In this document: in pieces, positions 38,857 to 46,705 of the stretch | Numbering within the stretch: position 1 is the stretch's first letter | Layout: every line of letters begins with the position of its first letter | Assembly: GCF_000717915.1 (NCBI RefSeq) | Contig: NZ_JOCX01000009.1 | Coordinates: forward strand, 62,001 to 126,000 | Reading direction: 5' to 3' | Source: Streptomyces sp. NRRL S-244 | Lineage (GTDB): Bacteria; Actinomycetota; Actinomycetes; Streptomycetales; Streptomycetaceae | DNA: 64,000 bases | The notes under the pieces: generated by a model | The model's database searches: none | The model's input: only the letters and a program-made list of their open reading frames with translations | Told to the model about the DNA's origin: nothing | Program-made: the position numbers and the translations under genes

Positions 38857-39641
38857 GAGGTCCGCCCGCGCGCGTCGAAGTCCTTCATGCGGTCCAGCAC
38901 CTGGTCGGCGGTGGGCGCGTACATCTCGTCCACGATCCGGCCGTCGGCCAGGAAGATCACGCGGTCCGCGTACGAGGCTGCCACCGGGTCGTGCGTGACC
39001 ATCACGATGGTCTGGCCGAGCTCGTCCACCGAGCGGCGCAGGAAGCCGAGGACCTCGGCGCCTGCCCGGGAGTCCAGGTTTCCGGTGGGCTCGTCGCCGA
39101 AGATGATCTGCGGACGGGCCGCCAGGGCGCGGGCGACGGCCACGCGCTGCTGCTGGCCGCCGGAGAGTTCGGTCGGGCGGTGCTTGAGGCGCCCGGCGAG
39201 GCCCACCGTCTCGACGACGCGGTTCAGCCACTCCGCGTCGGGCTTGCGGCCCGCTATGTCCATGGGGAGCGTGATGTTCTCCAGGGCGTTGAGCGTGGGC
39301 AGCAGGTTGAAGGCCTGGAAGATGAAGCCGATCCGGTCGCGGCGCAGCTGGGTGAGCTTCTTGTCCTTCAGCCCGGTGATCTCGGTGTCGTCCAGGTGGA
39401 TCTGCCCGCTGGTCACGGTGTCGAGACCGGCGAGGCAGTGCATCAGCGTGGACTTGCCGGAGCCGGAGGGGCCCATGATCGCCGTGAACTGGCCGCGCTT
39501 GATGTCCACGTCCACTTCGTCGAGGGCGACCACGCGGGTCTCCCCGGCGCCGTAGGCCTTGACGACCTTGCGCGCCCGGGCGGCGACGGCTCCATGCCCT
39601 CCAGTACCCCCGTGCCTGGTTTCGGTCATAGCCGTTGTCAC
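38853..39641 (-). CDS. ABC transporter ATP-binding protein, MacB/LolD type (second system)
   Basis: 262-residue ATPase of the second MacB/FtsX-type system. Walker A GPSGSGKST, Q-loop FIFQAFNLLPTL, signature LSGGQQQRVAVARAL and Walker B IIFGDEPTGNLDS are intact, and the core is nearly identical in motif sequence to the ATPase at 8760-9533. I chose GTG 39641 (VTTAMTETR) because GAGGGGAAG lies just upstream, and because the paralogue also begins VTT. ATG 39629 is the alternative. It is coupled to its permease by a GTGA overlap, and divergent from the MFS gene across a 349-base regulatory region. Confidence 0.93.
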   Translation of the reverse strand: MTTAMTETRHGGTGGHGAVAARARKVVKAYGAGETRVVALDEVDVDIKRGQFTAIMGPSGSGKSTLMHCLAGLDTVTSGQIHLDDTEITGLKDKKLTQLRRDRIGFIFQAFNLLPTLNALENITLPMDIAGRKPDAEWLNRVVETVGLAGRLKHRPTELSGGQQQRVAVARALAARPQIIFGDEPTGNLDSRAGAEVLGFLRRSVDELGQTIVMVTHDPVAASYADRVIFLADGRIVDEMYAPTADQVLDRMKDFDARGRTS

Positions 39642-39990
39642 GGTGCTTCCCCTCGTTGATGCGTTGCTCGCGCTTGCCGCGATGTGGCCGGATTCCGCTG
39701 TCGTGCCGTCGTGAAGTCTGCGGGGCGGAGGCGGCCGGCGCGCTGGTGCCCATCGCCGTATCCGCCGGGGGGTTAACCCCACCCCCGCCCGTAGGAACCA
39801 GTTAAGGACCTCGCCGGGCCGTCCTCCTCCTCCGCCGGGACGAATGACCCCTGGACCCTTGTGAGGAGCAACCCCTAGGGGTTCTCCATCTTTTGGCGGA
39901 TCGCCTCTGGGGGATACCGGGGGGATACCGCCGGATACCCCGCGATGAGAAGGTGTTCCCCGCGGATACGTGCACGGTGAAAGGATCTTG
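39642..39990. promoter_or_regulatory. Divergent control region with palindromes and GGATACC repeats
   Basis: The 349 bases between the ABC and MFS genes hold two perfect palindromes, GGGGTTAACCCC (39769-39780) and AACCCCTAGGGGTT (39870-39883). Three direct copies of GGATACC lie at 39912, 39923 and 39933, spaced about one helical turn. The palindromes look like repressor operators and the phased repeats like activator or response-regulator sites. I could not place -10/-35 boxes with confidence. No regulator gene is adjacent. Confidence 0.5.
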
Positions 39991-41598
39991 GTGGGCGCAG
40001 AGGAGAGCACGGGCGAGCGCACCGGGGCCGGACCGGCGGCCGACGCGGCGGCCGCCAGCGGGCGGAGGCCTCGTACCGCCCTGGTGAGCGCCCTCATGCT
40101 GGCGATGGCCCTCGTCGCCCTCGACAGCTCGATCGTCTCCACCGCCGTCCCCCAGATCGTCGGCGACCTCGGCGGCTTCTCCGTCTTCTCCTGGCTCTTC
40201 GCGGGCTACCTGCTCGCCGTCACCGTCACGCTCCCCGTCTACGGGAAGCTCTCCGACACCTTCGGCCGCAAGCCCGTACTGCTCTTCGGCATAGCCCTGT
40301 TCATCGTCGGCTCGCTGCTGTGCGCGCTCGCCTGGAACATGGCCGCCCTCATCGCCTTCCGCCTCGTCCAGGGGCTGGGCGGCGGCGCCCTCCAGGGCAC
40401 CGTGCAGACCCTGGCCGCCGACCTCTACCCGCTCAAGGACCGCCCGCGGATACAGGCCCGGATGTCCTCGGTCTGGGCCGCCTCCGCCGTGGCCGGCCCG
40501 GCGCTCGGCGGGCTCATCGCCTCGTACGCCGACTGGCGCTGGATCTTCCTGATCAACCTGCCGCTCGGCGGTCTGGCCCTGTGGATGCTCGCCCGCCACC
40601 TCGTCGAGCCCGTACGGTCCCCCGGGCGCCGCGGCCCGATCGACTGGGCGGGCGCCCTCGGCGTCTTCGCCTGCGGCGGACTGCTGCTCTTCGCCCTCGT
40701 GCAGGGCGGGGTCGCCTGGCCCTGGCTGTCCGCGCCCTCCCTCGGGCTGCTGGGCGCGAGCGCGCTGCTGGCGGCCGTCGTCGTCCGGATCGAGCGCCGG
40801 GCGGCGGAGCCGATCATTCCGGGATGGGTCTGGCGCCGGCGCACCATCGCCGCCGTGAACCTGGCCCTCGGCGCGCTCGGCGTGCTCATGATCGCCCCGA
40901 TGGTCTTCGTCCCCACGTACGCCCAGTCCGTGCTCGGCCTCGGGGCCGTCAGCGCCGGGCTCGTCATGTCCGCGATGACCCTCACCTGGCCGGTGTCCGC
41001 CGCCTTCAGCCAGCACGTCTACCGGCGCATAGGCTTCCGCAACTCCGCGGCCGTCGGGAGCTCGCTCGCCGCCGTGATCCTGTTCTCGTTCACGCTGCTC
41101 CCGTATCCCGCCCGGCCCTGGCAGCCCACGCTCGTCATGCTGCTGCTGGGCGCGGCCCTCGGCCTCTTCCAACTGCCGCTGATCGTCGGGGTCCAGTCCA
41201 CCGTGGGCTGGTCCGAGCGGGGTACGACGACGGCCTCGGTGCTGTTCTGCCGCCAGGTCGGCCAGAGTCTCGGGGCCGCGCTGCTCGGGGCCGTCGCCAA
41301 CGCGACCATCGCCTCCCGGCTGGCGCACGCCCCGATGGCCGGGCTGCCGGACCACCTCGACGACGTGTCCACGGCCCTCGACCGGCCGGACCTGCTCCCG
41401 CGGGCCGCCGCCGACTACCTGCGCCAGGCGGTGGCCGCCGCCGTGGACCACGTCTTCCTCGGCGCCACCGCCGCGGCCGTGGCGGCGCTGCTCGTCCTGC
41501 TCCTGGTGGCACCGCGGCGGTTCCCGATACTGGAGGAGCACCGGGAGAAGGGGCCGGGCGACACGAAGCGGAGCGACACCCAGCGGGACAACAGGTAG
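39991..41598 (+). CDS. MFS drug exporter, DHA2 (14-helix) family
   Basis: 535-residue major facilitator of the EmrB/QacA type, exporting drugs or other small molecules by proton antiport. The first helix carries the DHA2 signature ALVALDSSIVSTAVPQI with the essential Asp; the loop 2-3 motif is GKLSDTFGRKPV; motif C is in AVAGPALGGLIA. Fourteen hydrophobic segments can be counted to about residue 510, with a short basic tail. The GTG at 39991 has AAAGGA five bases upstream; GTG 39970 is an alternative. It may be controlled by the palindromes and repeats in the divergent region. Confidence 0.92.
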   Translation: MGAEESTGERTGAGPAADAAAASGRRPRTALVSALMLAMALVALDSSIVSTAVPQIVGDLGGFSVFSWLFAGYLLAVTVTLPVYGKLSDTFGRKPVLLFGIALFIVGSLLCALAWNMAALIAFRLVQGLGGGALQGTVQTLAADLYPLKDRPRIQARMSSVWAASAVAGPALGGLIASYADWRWIFLINLPLGGLALWMLARHLVEPVRSPGRRGPIDWAGALGVFACGGLLLFALVQGGVAWPWLSAPSLGLLGASALLAAVVVRIERRAAEPIIPGWVWRRRTIAAVNLALGALGVLMIAPMVFVPTYAQSVLGLGAVSAGLVMSAMTLTWPVSAAFSQHVYRRIGFRNSAAVGSSLAAVILFSFTLLPYPARPWQPTLVMLLLGAALGLFQLPLIVGVQSTVGWSERGTTTASVLFCRQVGQSLGAALLGAVANATIASRLAHAPMAGLPDHLDDVSTALDRPDLLPRAAADYLRQAVAAAVDHVFLGATAAAVAALLVLLLVAPRRFPILEEHREKGPGDTKRSDTQRDNR

Positions 41599-41688
41599 CC
41601 GCCGCGCCCGGGTCCCGCTTGTCATGACCCCGGTCAACGGAGTAGACCTCGGAGTCCTGCATCCGAGATCCGTTCCGGGGGGGACGAC

Positions 41689-42552
41689 ATGGCTTCCGCA
41701 CTCTTCGCACTGGCCTTACTGGCAGCCCTCGCCGGGCCCATCGCCCTGCGGCTGCGCCGCCATCCGGGCTTCGTCACCGGCCGCGACGGCCGCCTCTCCA
41801 CCTCCACCACCCTGGCCCTGGCCTGGACGGTGATCCTGGTCTGGCTCCTGCTCACGATCCTCGCGTACGGGCTCACGGCGGGCGGCGGCGCCGGCTGGTT
41901 CAGCGGGGAGCACGGCCCGCTGTCCTCCCTGACCACGGTGTACCTGCCCCTGCTCGGGGGCCCGTACGTGGCCATGATCGCGGCGAAGACGGTCGTCGGG
42001 ATCCGCGTCGAGAACGGCAGCATGGCCAAGCCCGCCCCGAAGCCGACCGGCTCCGGGCAGCGGCCGCTGCGCGAGCTGATCGCGAACGACAGCGGGCGCA
42101 CCGACCTCGTCGACCTCCAGTACGTGGCGCTCAGCGCGGTCACCATGCTGTACGTGGTGCTGTTCTTCCTCTCCGACGTGGGCGGCGGACTCCCCCGCCT
42201 CCCCGCCGAGATCTGGGCGCTGACGGGCGCCCCGGCCGGGGCGTACCTGGTGAACAAGATGGCCACGCGCGCGAACCCGGTGATCACGGGCGTGACCGTG
42301 ACGGGTGCCGCGCTGCTCGTCGAGGGCGGCGGCTTCGGCCCGGAGGCCCGGGTGGAGCTCGACTCCACCGCCGTGGCGACCGAGTACGACCCGGCGACGG
42401 GCACCCTGACCGCCCGGCTGCCGGCCCCCGCGCCCGCCGCCTTCACGGTGGTGGTCACCTCCCGCGGCCTGCGCAGCGATCCGTACCGCCACGCGCCGAA
42501 GGCGCCGGCCCCGGAGCCGGCCCCGGCTCCGGCCCAGCAGCCGGCGGGTTAG
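41689..42552 (+). CDS. Membrane protein with C-terminal IPT/TIG-like domain; contains a TTA codon
   Basis: 287 residues: four or five hydrophobic segments (about 2-18, 45-65, 82-102, 144-165, perhaps 178-192), then a soluble C-terminal domain (about 200-265, PVITGVTVTGAALLVEGGGFGP) resembling an IPT/TIG immunoglobulin-like fold, and a Pro/Ala tail. I do not recognise the family. Codon 10 is TTA (41716-41718), the only in-frame TTA I found in a gene of this window, so translation should depend on the bldA tRNA encoded at 8.2 kb. The ATG at 41689 lies 91 bases after the MFS gene in the same direction. Confidence 0.8.
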   Translation: MASALFALALLAALAGPIALRLRRHPGFVTGRDGRLSTSTTLALAWTVILVWLLLTILAYGLTAGGGAGWFSGEHGPLSSLTTVYLPLLGGPYVAMIAAKTVVGIRVENGSMAKPAPKPTGSGQRPLRELIANDSGRTDLVDLQYVALSAVTMLYVVLFFLSDVGGGLPRLPAEIWALTGAPAGAYLVNKMATRANPVITGVTVTGAALLVEGGGFGPEARVELDSTAVATEYDPATGTLTARLPAPAPAAFTVVVTSRGLRSDPYRHAPKAPAPEPAPAPAQQPAG

Positions 42553-42568
42553 TACCCGGGGAGGGGCG

Positions 42569-42593
42569 GGTCAGGTCAGGTCAGGTCAGGTCA
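42569..42593. repeat. Microsatellite GGTCA x5
   Basis: Five perfect tandem copies of GGTCA lie at the edge of the decayed alpha/beta-hydrolase fragment and include its stop codon region. Such slippage-prone repeats are rare in this genome type and mark the border of the rearranged segment. Confidence 0.9.
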
Positions 42594-42811
42594 CGGGAGC
42601 TCCGCGAGGAACCCCTCCACCAGCGGGACGATCTCCCCGAGGTGCGTCTCCAGCGCGAAGTGCCGCCCCCTCCGAAGCGGATGCCCTCCGGACTGAACAG
42701 CCCGCGCACCTTCTCCTCGTCGCCCGGCACCTCCCGCCGGTGTCCGGCGAACTCGCGGGCCGCGTCGGAGAGTCCCTCCTCGTACGCGTTGCCGTTCTGT
42801 CTGATCGCCGG
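42591..42811 (-). pseudogene. Decayed alpha/beta hydrolase fragment
   Basis: On the minus strand one frame reads RQNGNAYEEGLSDAAREF and, after 40 residues, KVRGLFSPEGIRF. Shortly after, another frame reads HFALETHLGEIVPLVEGFLAEL then stop. These match the middle (QNGNAYEEGL) and the last residues (GHFALETH...I..FL) of haloalkane-dehalogenase-like alpha/beta hydrolases. The N-terminal half and about 100 central residues are missing, and the two pieces are in different frames. This is a remnant with an internal deletion, not a working gene. It abuts the CGNR remnant on the other strand. Confidence 0.7.
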
Positions 42812-43386
42812 TCCGGCGGGGCTCGCGGCCTGGCTGGCCGTCCAGGAGGGCCGGCTCGGGCCGGTCGGGAAGGTGGGTCCGGCCGAGGTGGCGGCCGTAC
42901 ACGCCGTACGGGAGGCGGCCGGCGCGGCGCTCGCGGCCTGGCTGGCCGTCCGGGAGGGCCGGCTCGGGCCGGTCGGGAAGGTGGGCCCGGCCGAGGTGGC
43001 GGCCGTACACGCCGTACGGGAGGCGGCCGGCGCTGCGCTCGCGGCCGCGCGGCGCGGCGAGCGGCCCCCGGCCGGCGCCCCTGCGCGCGCTGAACGAGGC
43101 CGCGGCGGGCGCCCCGGCCCACCGCGAGCTCGCCTGGACCGCGGAAACCGGCCTGGCGGCGGCCCCGCACCGTACGGGCACCCCGGCGCGGCGGCTCGCG
43201 GCGGAGCTGGCGGACGCCGCGGCCGAGCTCCTGACGGACCCCCGGGTGCGGGACGTACGGGAGTGCGAGGGGGCGGACTGCGTCCTGCTGTTCCTCCCGG
43301 CGCACCCCAGGCGCCGCTGGTGCGTGGCCTCGAGCTGCGGCAACCGCGCCCGCGTGGCCCGCTCCTACGCCCGCCACATACCCTGA
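42812..43386 (+). pseudogene. Frameshifted CGNR zinc-finger protein gene
   Basis: The 3' part encodes a clear CGNR zinc finger: CEGADCVLLF, then RRRWCVASSCGNRARVARSYARH and stop at 43386. Upstream in that frame comes LRALNEAAAGAPAHRELAW, typical of the preceding ABATE stress domain. The next upstream part, EVAAVHAVREAAGAALAAARRGE, lies in another frame. The switch is at the CCCC run near 43077-43080, where one fewer C would restore one frame. The N-terminus is missing, replaced by the hydrolase remnant, and a 36-residue block is duplicated. Intact relatives are stress-linked DNA-binding regulators. A sequencing error could explain the frameshift but not the other damage. Confidence 0.75.
42821..43046. 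repeat. 108-base tandem duplication within the CGNR remnant
   Basis: Two copies (42821-42928 and 42929-43036) plus the first ten bases of a third (GCTCGCGGCC at 43037) differ at only a few positions. Being a multiple of three, the duplication keeps frame and repeats a 36-residue block starting LAAWLAV. It looks recent. Confidence 0.9.
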
Positions 43387-43419
43387 CCGGCCGCCGGGAC
43401 GGGACGGACGGCCGGCCGG

Positions 43420-44313
43420 TCAGCCCTCGGCCGGGGCCCGGCCCGTCAGGGCCGCCAGGCTGGAGCGGACGTGGTTCATGTGCGCCCGCATCTCGTCCTG
43501 CGCCTCCTCGTGCTCCCGCAGGATCCGCTCCGTCTCCCGGCCCGTCCGCTCCTCCTGCACCCGCGCCTCGGCCAGCAGCTCCGCGGCCTTCGCCTCCGCG
43601 TCCTCCTGCCCGTGCCGCGCCGACTCCTCCGCCTCCGCGTACCCGCGCCGCGCCTCCGCCAGCCGGACCTCCGCGTACTGCTCCAGCTCCGCGTGCCGGG
43701 CCTCCAGGTCGGCCTCCCGGGCCGCCAGCTCCCGCTCCGCCGCGTCCCACCGCTCCACGTGCTCCTGCTCGCGGTCCGCGACCAGCGCGTCCGACCGGCG
43801 CCGCATCTCCGTCAGCGCCGCCTGCGCGTGCGCCCGCCACTCCGCCGCGTCGTCCTTGGCCTCCGCCCGGACCGCGTCGGCCTCCCGGCCCGCCCGCAGC
43901 AGCCCCTGCCGCGCCCGGACCTCCGTCTGCTCGCGCACCGCCTCCGCGTCGTGCCGCGCCAGCTCGGCCACCCGGTCCGCGTACGCCTCGGCCGCGCCCA
44001 TCGCGTCCACCGCGTCCGCCCGCGCGTCCCGCCGTACGGTGTCCGCCTCCTCCTCCACCAGCAGGAGGATCCGCCGCGCCCGCTCGCTCAGCTCGTCGTA
44101 CGTCTGCGGAGCCAGCGCGGCCACCGCCTCGCGCAGCCGCTCCGCCTCCGCCTCCATCCGCTTCGCGAGGACCGTCAGCCGCGCCACCCGCTCCCACGCC
44201 TCGTCCCGGCTGCCGGAGAGCCGGGCCAGATACCGGTCGACCTCTTCCGCGCGGTAGCCGCGACCTCGCACGGTCGCGAAACCCGGTCCGTGAGGTGACA
44301 TGGGTGCAGTCAT
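43420..44313 (-). CDS. DivIVA-like coiled-coil protein
   Basis: 297 residues, almost entirely predicted coiled coil. A short N-terminal module (about 10-35, GFATVRGRGYRAEEVDRYLARL) resembles the membrane-curvature-binding start of DivIVA-domain proteins. Heptad-rich Ala/Glu/Arg sequence follows to about residue 280. Streptomyces encode several such proteins (DivIVA, Scy, FilP and others) that organise tip growth and polarity; some are annotated, without good reason, as cellulose-binding. Which group this belongs to cannot be decided here. The ATG at 44313 is used; ATG 44301 is possible. It lies downstream of the deaminase-SUKH gene with a terminator between. Confidence 0.8.
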   Translation of the reverse strand: MTAPMSPHGPGFATVRGRGYRAEEVDRYLARLSGSRDEAWERVARLTVLAKRMEAEAERLREAVAALAPQTYDELSERARRILLLVEEEADTVRRDARADAVDAMGAAEAYADRVAELARHDAEAVREQTEVRARQGLLRAGREADAVRAEAKDDAAEWRAHAQAALTEMRRRSDALVADREQEHVERWDAAERELAAREADLEARHAELEQYAEVRLAEARRGYAEAEESARHGQEDAEAKAAELLAEARVQEERTGRETERILREHEEAQDEMRAHMNHVRSSLAALTGRAPAEG

Positions 44314-44377
44314 CCTGGAAGCGCCTCTCTCGGGGGGATTCCTGTCAAGGATGCGCCATTTGCGGCCAGAAGCCGGA

Positions 44378-44420
44378 ATGGCCGGGCCGGGACCCCTTAC
44401 GAGGGTCCCGGCCCGGCCAT
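44378..44420 (-). terminator. Terminator after the deaminase-SUKH-4 gene
   Basis: A perfect 18-base-pair stem (arm begins ATGGCCGGGCCGGGACCC) with a 7-base loop starts 17 bases past the stop codon. Confidence 0.9.
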
Positions 44421-44436
44421 CCGCCCGATCGTCCGA

Positions 44437-46698
44437 TCAGAGCAGCCCGTCCCACATCTGCTCAAGCAGCACCGACCACCAGCTCTCCGGCGACGCCAGC
44501 GCCGCACTGTCGAGCCCCGCCAGATTCGTCTGGAAATCGACGGTCCAGCGGCCCGCCTGCTCCGGCGTCAGATGCTGCCGCAGCCGCCACATGTGACCCA
44601 GCATCGCCAGCGAACGCGCGAACTGCGGCAGGCTCGAATTCACGAACTGCGGCGGCACCGGCGCACCGCCCGGACCGGCCTCCACCGGGACCGCCACTAT
44701 GTGCGCCGTCCCGTACTGCACGCACAGCGCCTTGCCGAAGTCGCTGCCCACCACCAGGTACGAGCCCGCGTCGGACGCCGGCTGCACCTGCCGCTGCGCC
44801 GCCAGCTCCGCCAGCGTCGGCACCGGCTGGCCCGGCACCGCCTGCGCCCAGAAGAACGGCCCGAAGTCCGTCGGCAGACCCGCCCACACCAGGGTCTGCG
44901 CCACGATCTCCGGCACACCCTGGCGCGACACCGCACGCTGGTCGAAGCGGAACACGCCCTGCGGACCGAACGCCCCGGCCAGCTCCGCGCCGATGGCATC
45001 CAGCGGAATCGCCGGCTGGAGCGGTACCTGCTGCACCGGAACCCGTACCGGCGCGGGGCGCGCCGGACCGTCCGCCACCTGGTGCAGCTCACCCTGATGG
45101 GTCAGCAGGTGCCGCATGCCCTGCTGACGGCCCGCGTGGTCCTTGCCGTACGGGGCCACGCTCGTGATCCGCACCTGCGGCCAGGTCTCCCGGATCATCC
45201 GGGCGCAGTAACCGCCCGGCAGCTCGCAGGACTCCAGCTCCGTGTGCAGCTCCAGCACCTGCTGTGGCGGCACGTTCATCGCGCGCAGCTCGTAAAGGAT
45301 CTGCCACTCGGGGTGCGGGGTGCCGGGCGCGGAACGGCGGATGAGCTGCTGCTCGGAGCCGTCGGGCGCGCGGTAGCGCAGGACGGCCTGGTAGCCCGGG
45401 CCGACGGTGGGCGCGCCGGTGGGCGCCGGAGGCTGCGCCGCGTGGCCGGGACCGGGACCGGGACCGCCCTGCGGCTGGCCGGGCGGGCCGGGAGGCGCGG
45501 GCGGCTGACCCGTGACGGCCGGACCGGCCAGCATCGTCGCGGCGTGGTCGAGCCCGCCCCCGGGCGCACCGGGCGCACCGGGAGCCCCCGGCGGACCGGG
45601 AGGCTGGGGTACGCCGGGACCCGCGAGCATCGTGGCGGCCTGATGGGCCGACCCCCCGGGAGCCCCGGGCGGACCGGGGGGCGCGGGCGGCTGACCGGCA
45701 CCCGGAGCACCGGGCGGACCCGGAGGCGCCGGCGGCTGACCCGTAACAGCCGGACCCGCCAGCATCGTCGCGGCATGGTCGAGCCCGCCCCCGGAGGCAC
45801 CGGGAGCACCGGGCGGACCCGGCGGCACCGCCGGAGCCGCACCCGGACGGGAGACCTGGGCCTTGCTCGTCGGCGCATCGGCGATCGACCCGGCATCCGA
45901 GCCGCCGCCCGCACCCGGCCCGAGGTCCAGCGCGGGGGCGATCGCGGTCTTCGGGAGCCGGCTGCCCCCGGGGATCAGCGCGGTCTTGGCCTCCGAGGCC
46001 GCGCCGGACGGCGGAGCCATGTCCTCCAGGTCCGAGCCCGACAGCGGCGGCGCGAACACCGTCGCGGGCAGCGGTACGGACACGTCGTCCGCACCGGGGT
46101 TCACATCGGTCCCGGCCCACGGCGTGGCCCCGGCCGGCACCCCGTCGTTCGCGGTCGGCTCGTACGGCACCTCGCGGCGCAGCGGAACAGCCTCCACCGG
46201 AACGGGAGAGGGAGCGGGAGCGGGAGCCGGAGCGGGCGCCGGAGCCGGAGCGGCAGGCTCCGGAGCCGGCACGGGCTCGGCCGCGGCAGGAACCGGCGCC
46301 GCCGCCGGCGCCGGCGCCGGCGGAATCCCCGCCCGGTCCGCCGCCTCCTGCAGCCACTCCGGCGGACTCAGCATGAACGAGGTCTGCTCCGAGTCGATCC
46401 GCGGCGTCGGCACCGAAGCCTCCGCCACCGGCGCGGCCGCGGCCCCGTACTCCTCCTCGTAGCGGCGGATCACCTCACCCACCGGCAGCCCGGGCCACAG
46501 CGTGACCTCACCGCTGTCCCGGGCGATGACCAGCCGCTGCCGGCCGCCACCGGACACCGGACCGGCCGCGCGGTCCTCCGCCCACACCACGAACCCGAGT
46601 CCGAACTCCCGTACGCGCACCTCCCGGTGCTGGTACGCGGGCACGTCCCCGTTGATCCACTCCTCGGCGCGCTCCTGCGCCTGCGCAAACGTCACCAT
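44437..46698 (-). CDS. YrhB-like, nucleic-acid-deaminase-like and SUKH-4 fusion protein
   Basis: 753-residue multidomain protein. Residues about 1-85 resemble a YrhB-like immunity domain (FAQAQERAEEWING, FGLGFVVWAEDR). Residues about 90-430 are Pro/Ala/Gly-rich with collagen-like PPGPPGAPG repeats. Residues about 435-545 fit the deaminase fold of bacterial toxins: catalytic HPE at 462-464 and zinc-binding Cys491 and Cys498 in TELESCELPGGYC. Residues about 555-753 fit SUKH-4 (GLPTDFGPFFWA, LVVGSDFGKALCVQ). No signal peptide or membrane helix is seen. A toxin-type catalytic domain joined to immunity-type domains suggests a self-neutralised or repurposed protein. ATG 46698 has GGAGGGG upstream and lies eight bases past the preceding gene's stop. 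Confidence 0.8.
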   Translation of the reverse strand: MVTFAQAQERAEEWINGDVPAYQHREVRVREFGLGFVVWAEDRAAGPVSGGGRQRLVIARDSGEVTLWPGLPVGEVIRRYEEEYGAAAAPVAEASVPTPRIDSEQTSFMLSPPEWLQEAADRAGIPPAPAPAAAPVPAAAEPVPAPEPAAPAPAPAPAPAPAPSPVPVEAVPLRREVPYEPTANDGVPAGATPWAGTDVNPGADDVSVPLPATVFAPPLSGSDLEDMAPPSGAASEAKTALIPGGSRLPKTAIAPALDLGPGAGGGSDAGSIADAPTSKAQVSRPGAAPAVPPGPPGAPGASGGGLDHAATMLAGPAVTGQPPAPPGPPGAPGAGQPPAPPGPPGAPGGSAHQAATMLAGPGVPQPPGPPGAPGAPGAPGGGLDHAATMLAGPAVTGQPPAPPGPPGQPQGGPGPGPGHAAQPPAPTGAPTVGPGYQAVLRYRAPDGSEQQLIRRSAPGTPHPEWQILYELRAMNVPPQQVLELHTELESCELPGGYCARMIRETWPQVRITSVAPYGKDHAGRQQGMRHLLTHQGELHQVADGPARPAPVRVPVQQVPLQPAIPLDAIGAELAGAFGPQGVFRFDQRAVSRQGVPEIVAQTLVWAGLPTDFGPFFWAQAVPGQPVPTLAELAAQRQVQPASDAGSYLVVGSDFGKALCVQYGTAHIVAVPVEAGPGGAPVPPQFVNSSLPQFARSLAMLGHMWRLRQHLTPEQAGRWTVDFQTNLAGLDSAALASPESWWSVLLEQMWDGLL

Positions 46699-46705
46699 CG
46701 CGCCG

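Noticed and set aside
39912..39939. GGATACC repeats as a CRISPR or replication iteron array
   Set aside because: Only three 7-base units with 3-4 base spacers and no Rep, Cas or DnaA-box context; a promoter-proximal regulator site is simpler.
42586..44197. Minus-strand frames crossing the scar
   Set aside because: Only the last 75 or so codons show alpha/beta-hydrolase similarity. The rest is antisense to the CGNR remnant and tandem repeat.
42642..45167. 841-codon + strand open frame
   Set aside because: It contains a piece of the CGNR remnant at its start but continues antisense through the DivIVA-like and deaminase-SUKH genes as Pro/Ala/Arg-rich sequence. Only the CGNR part is meaningful.
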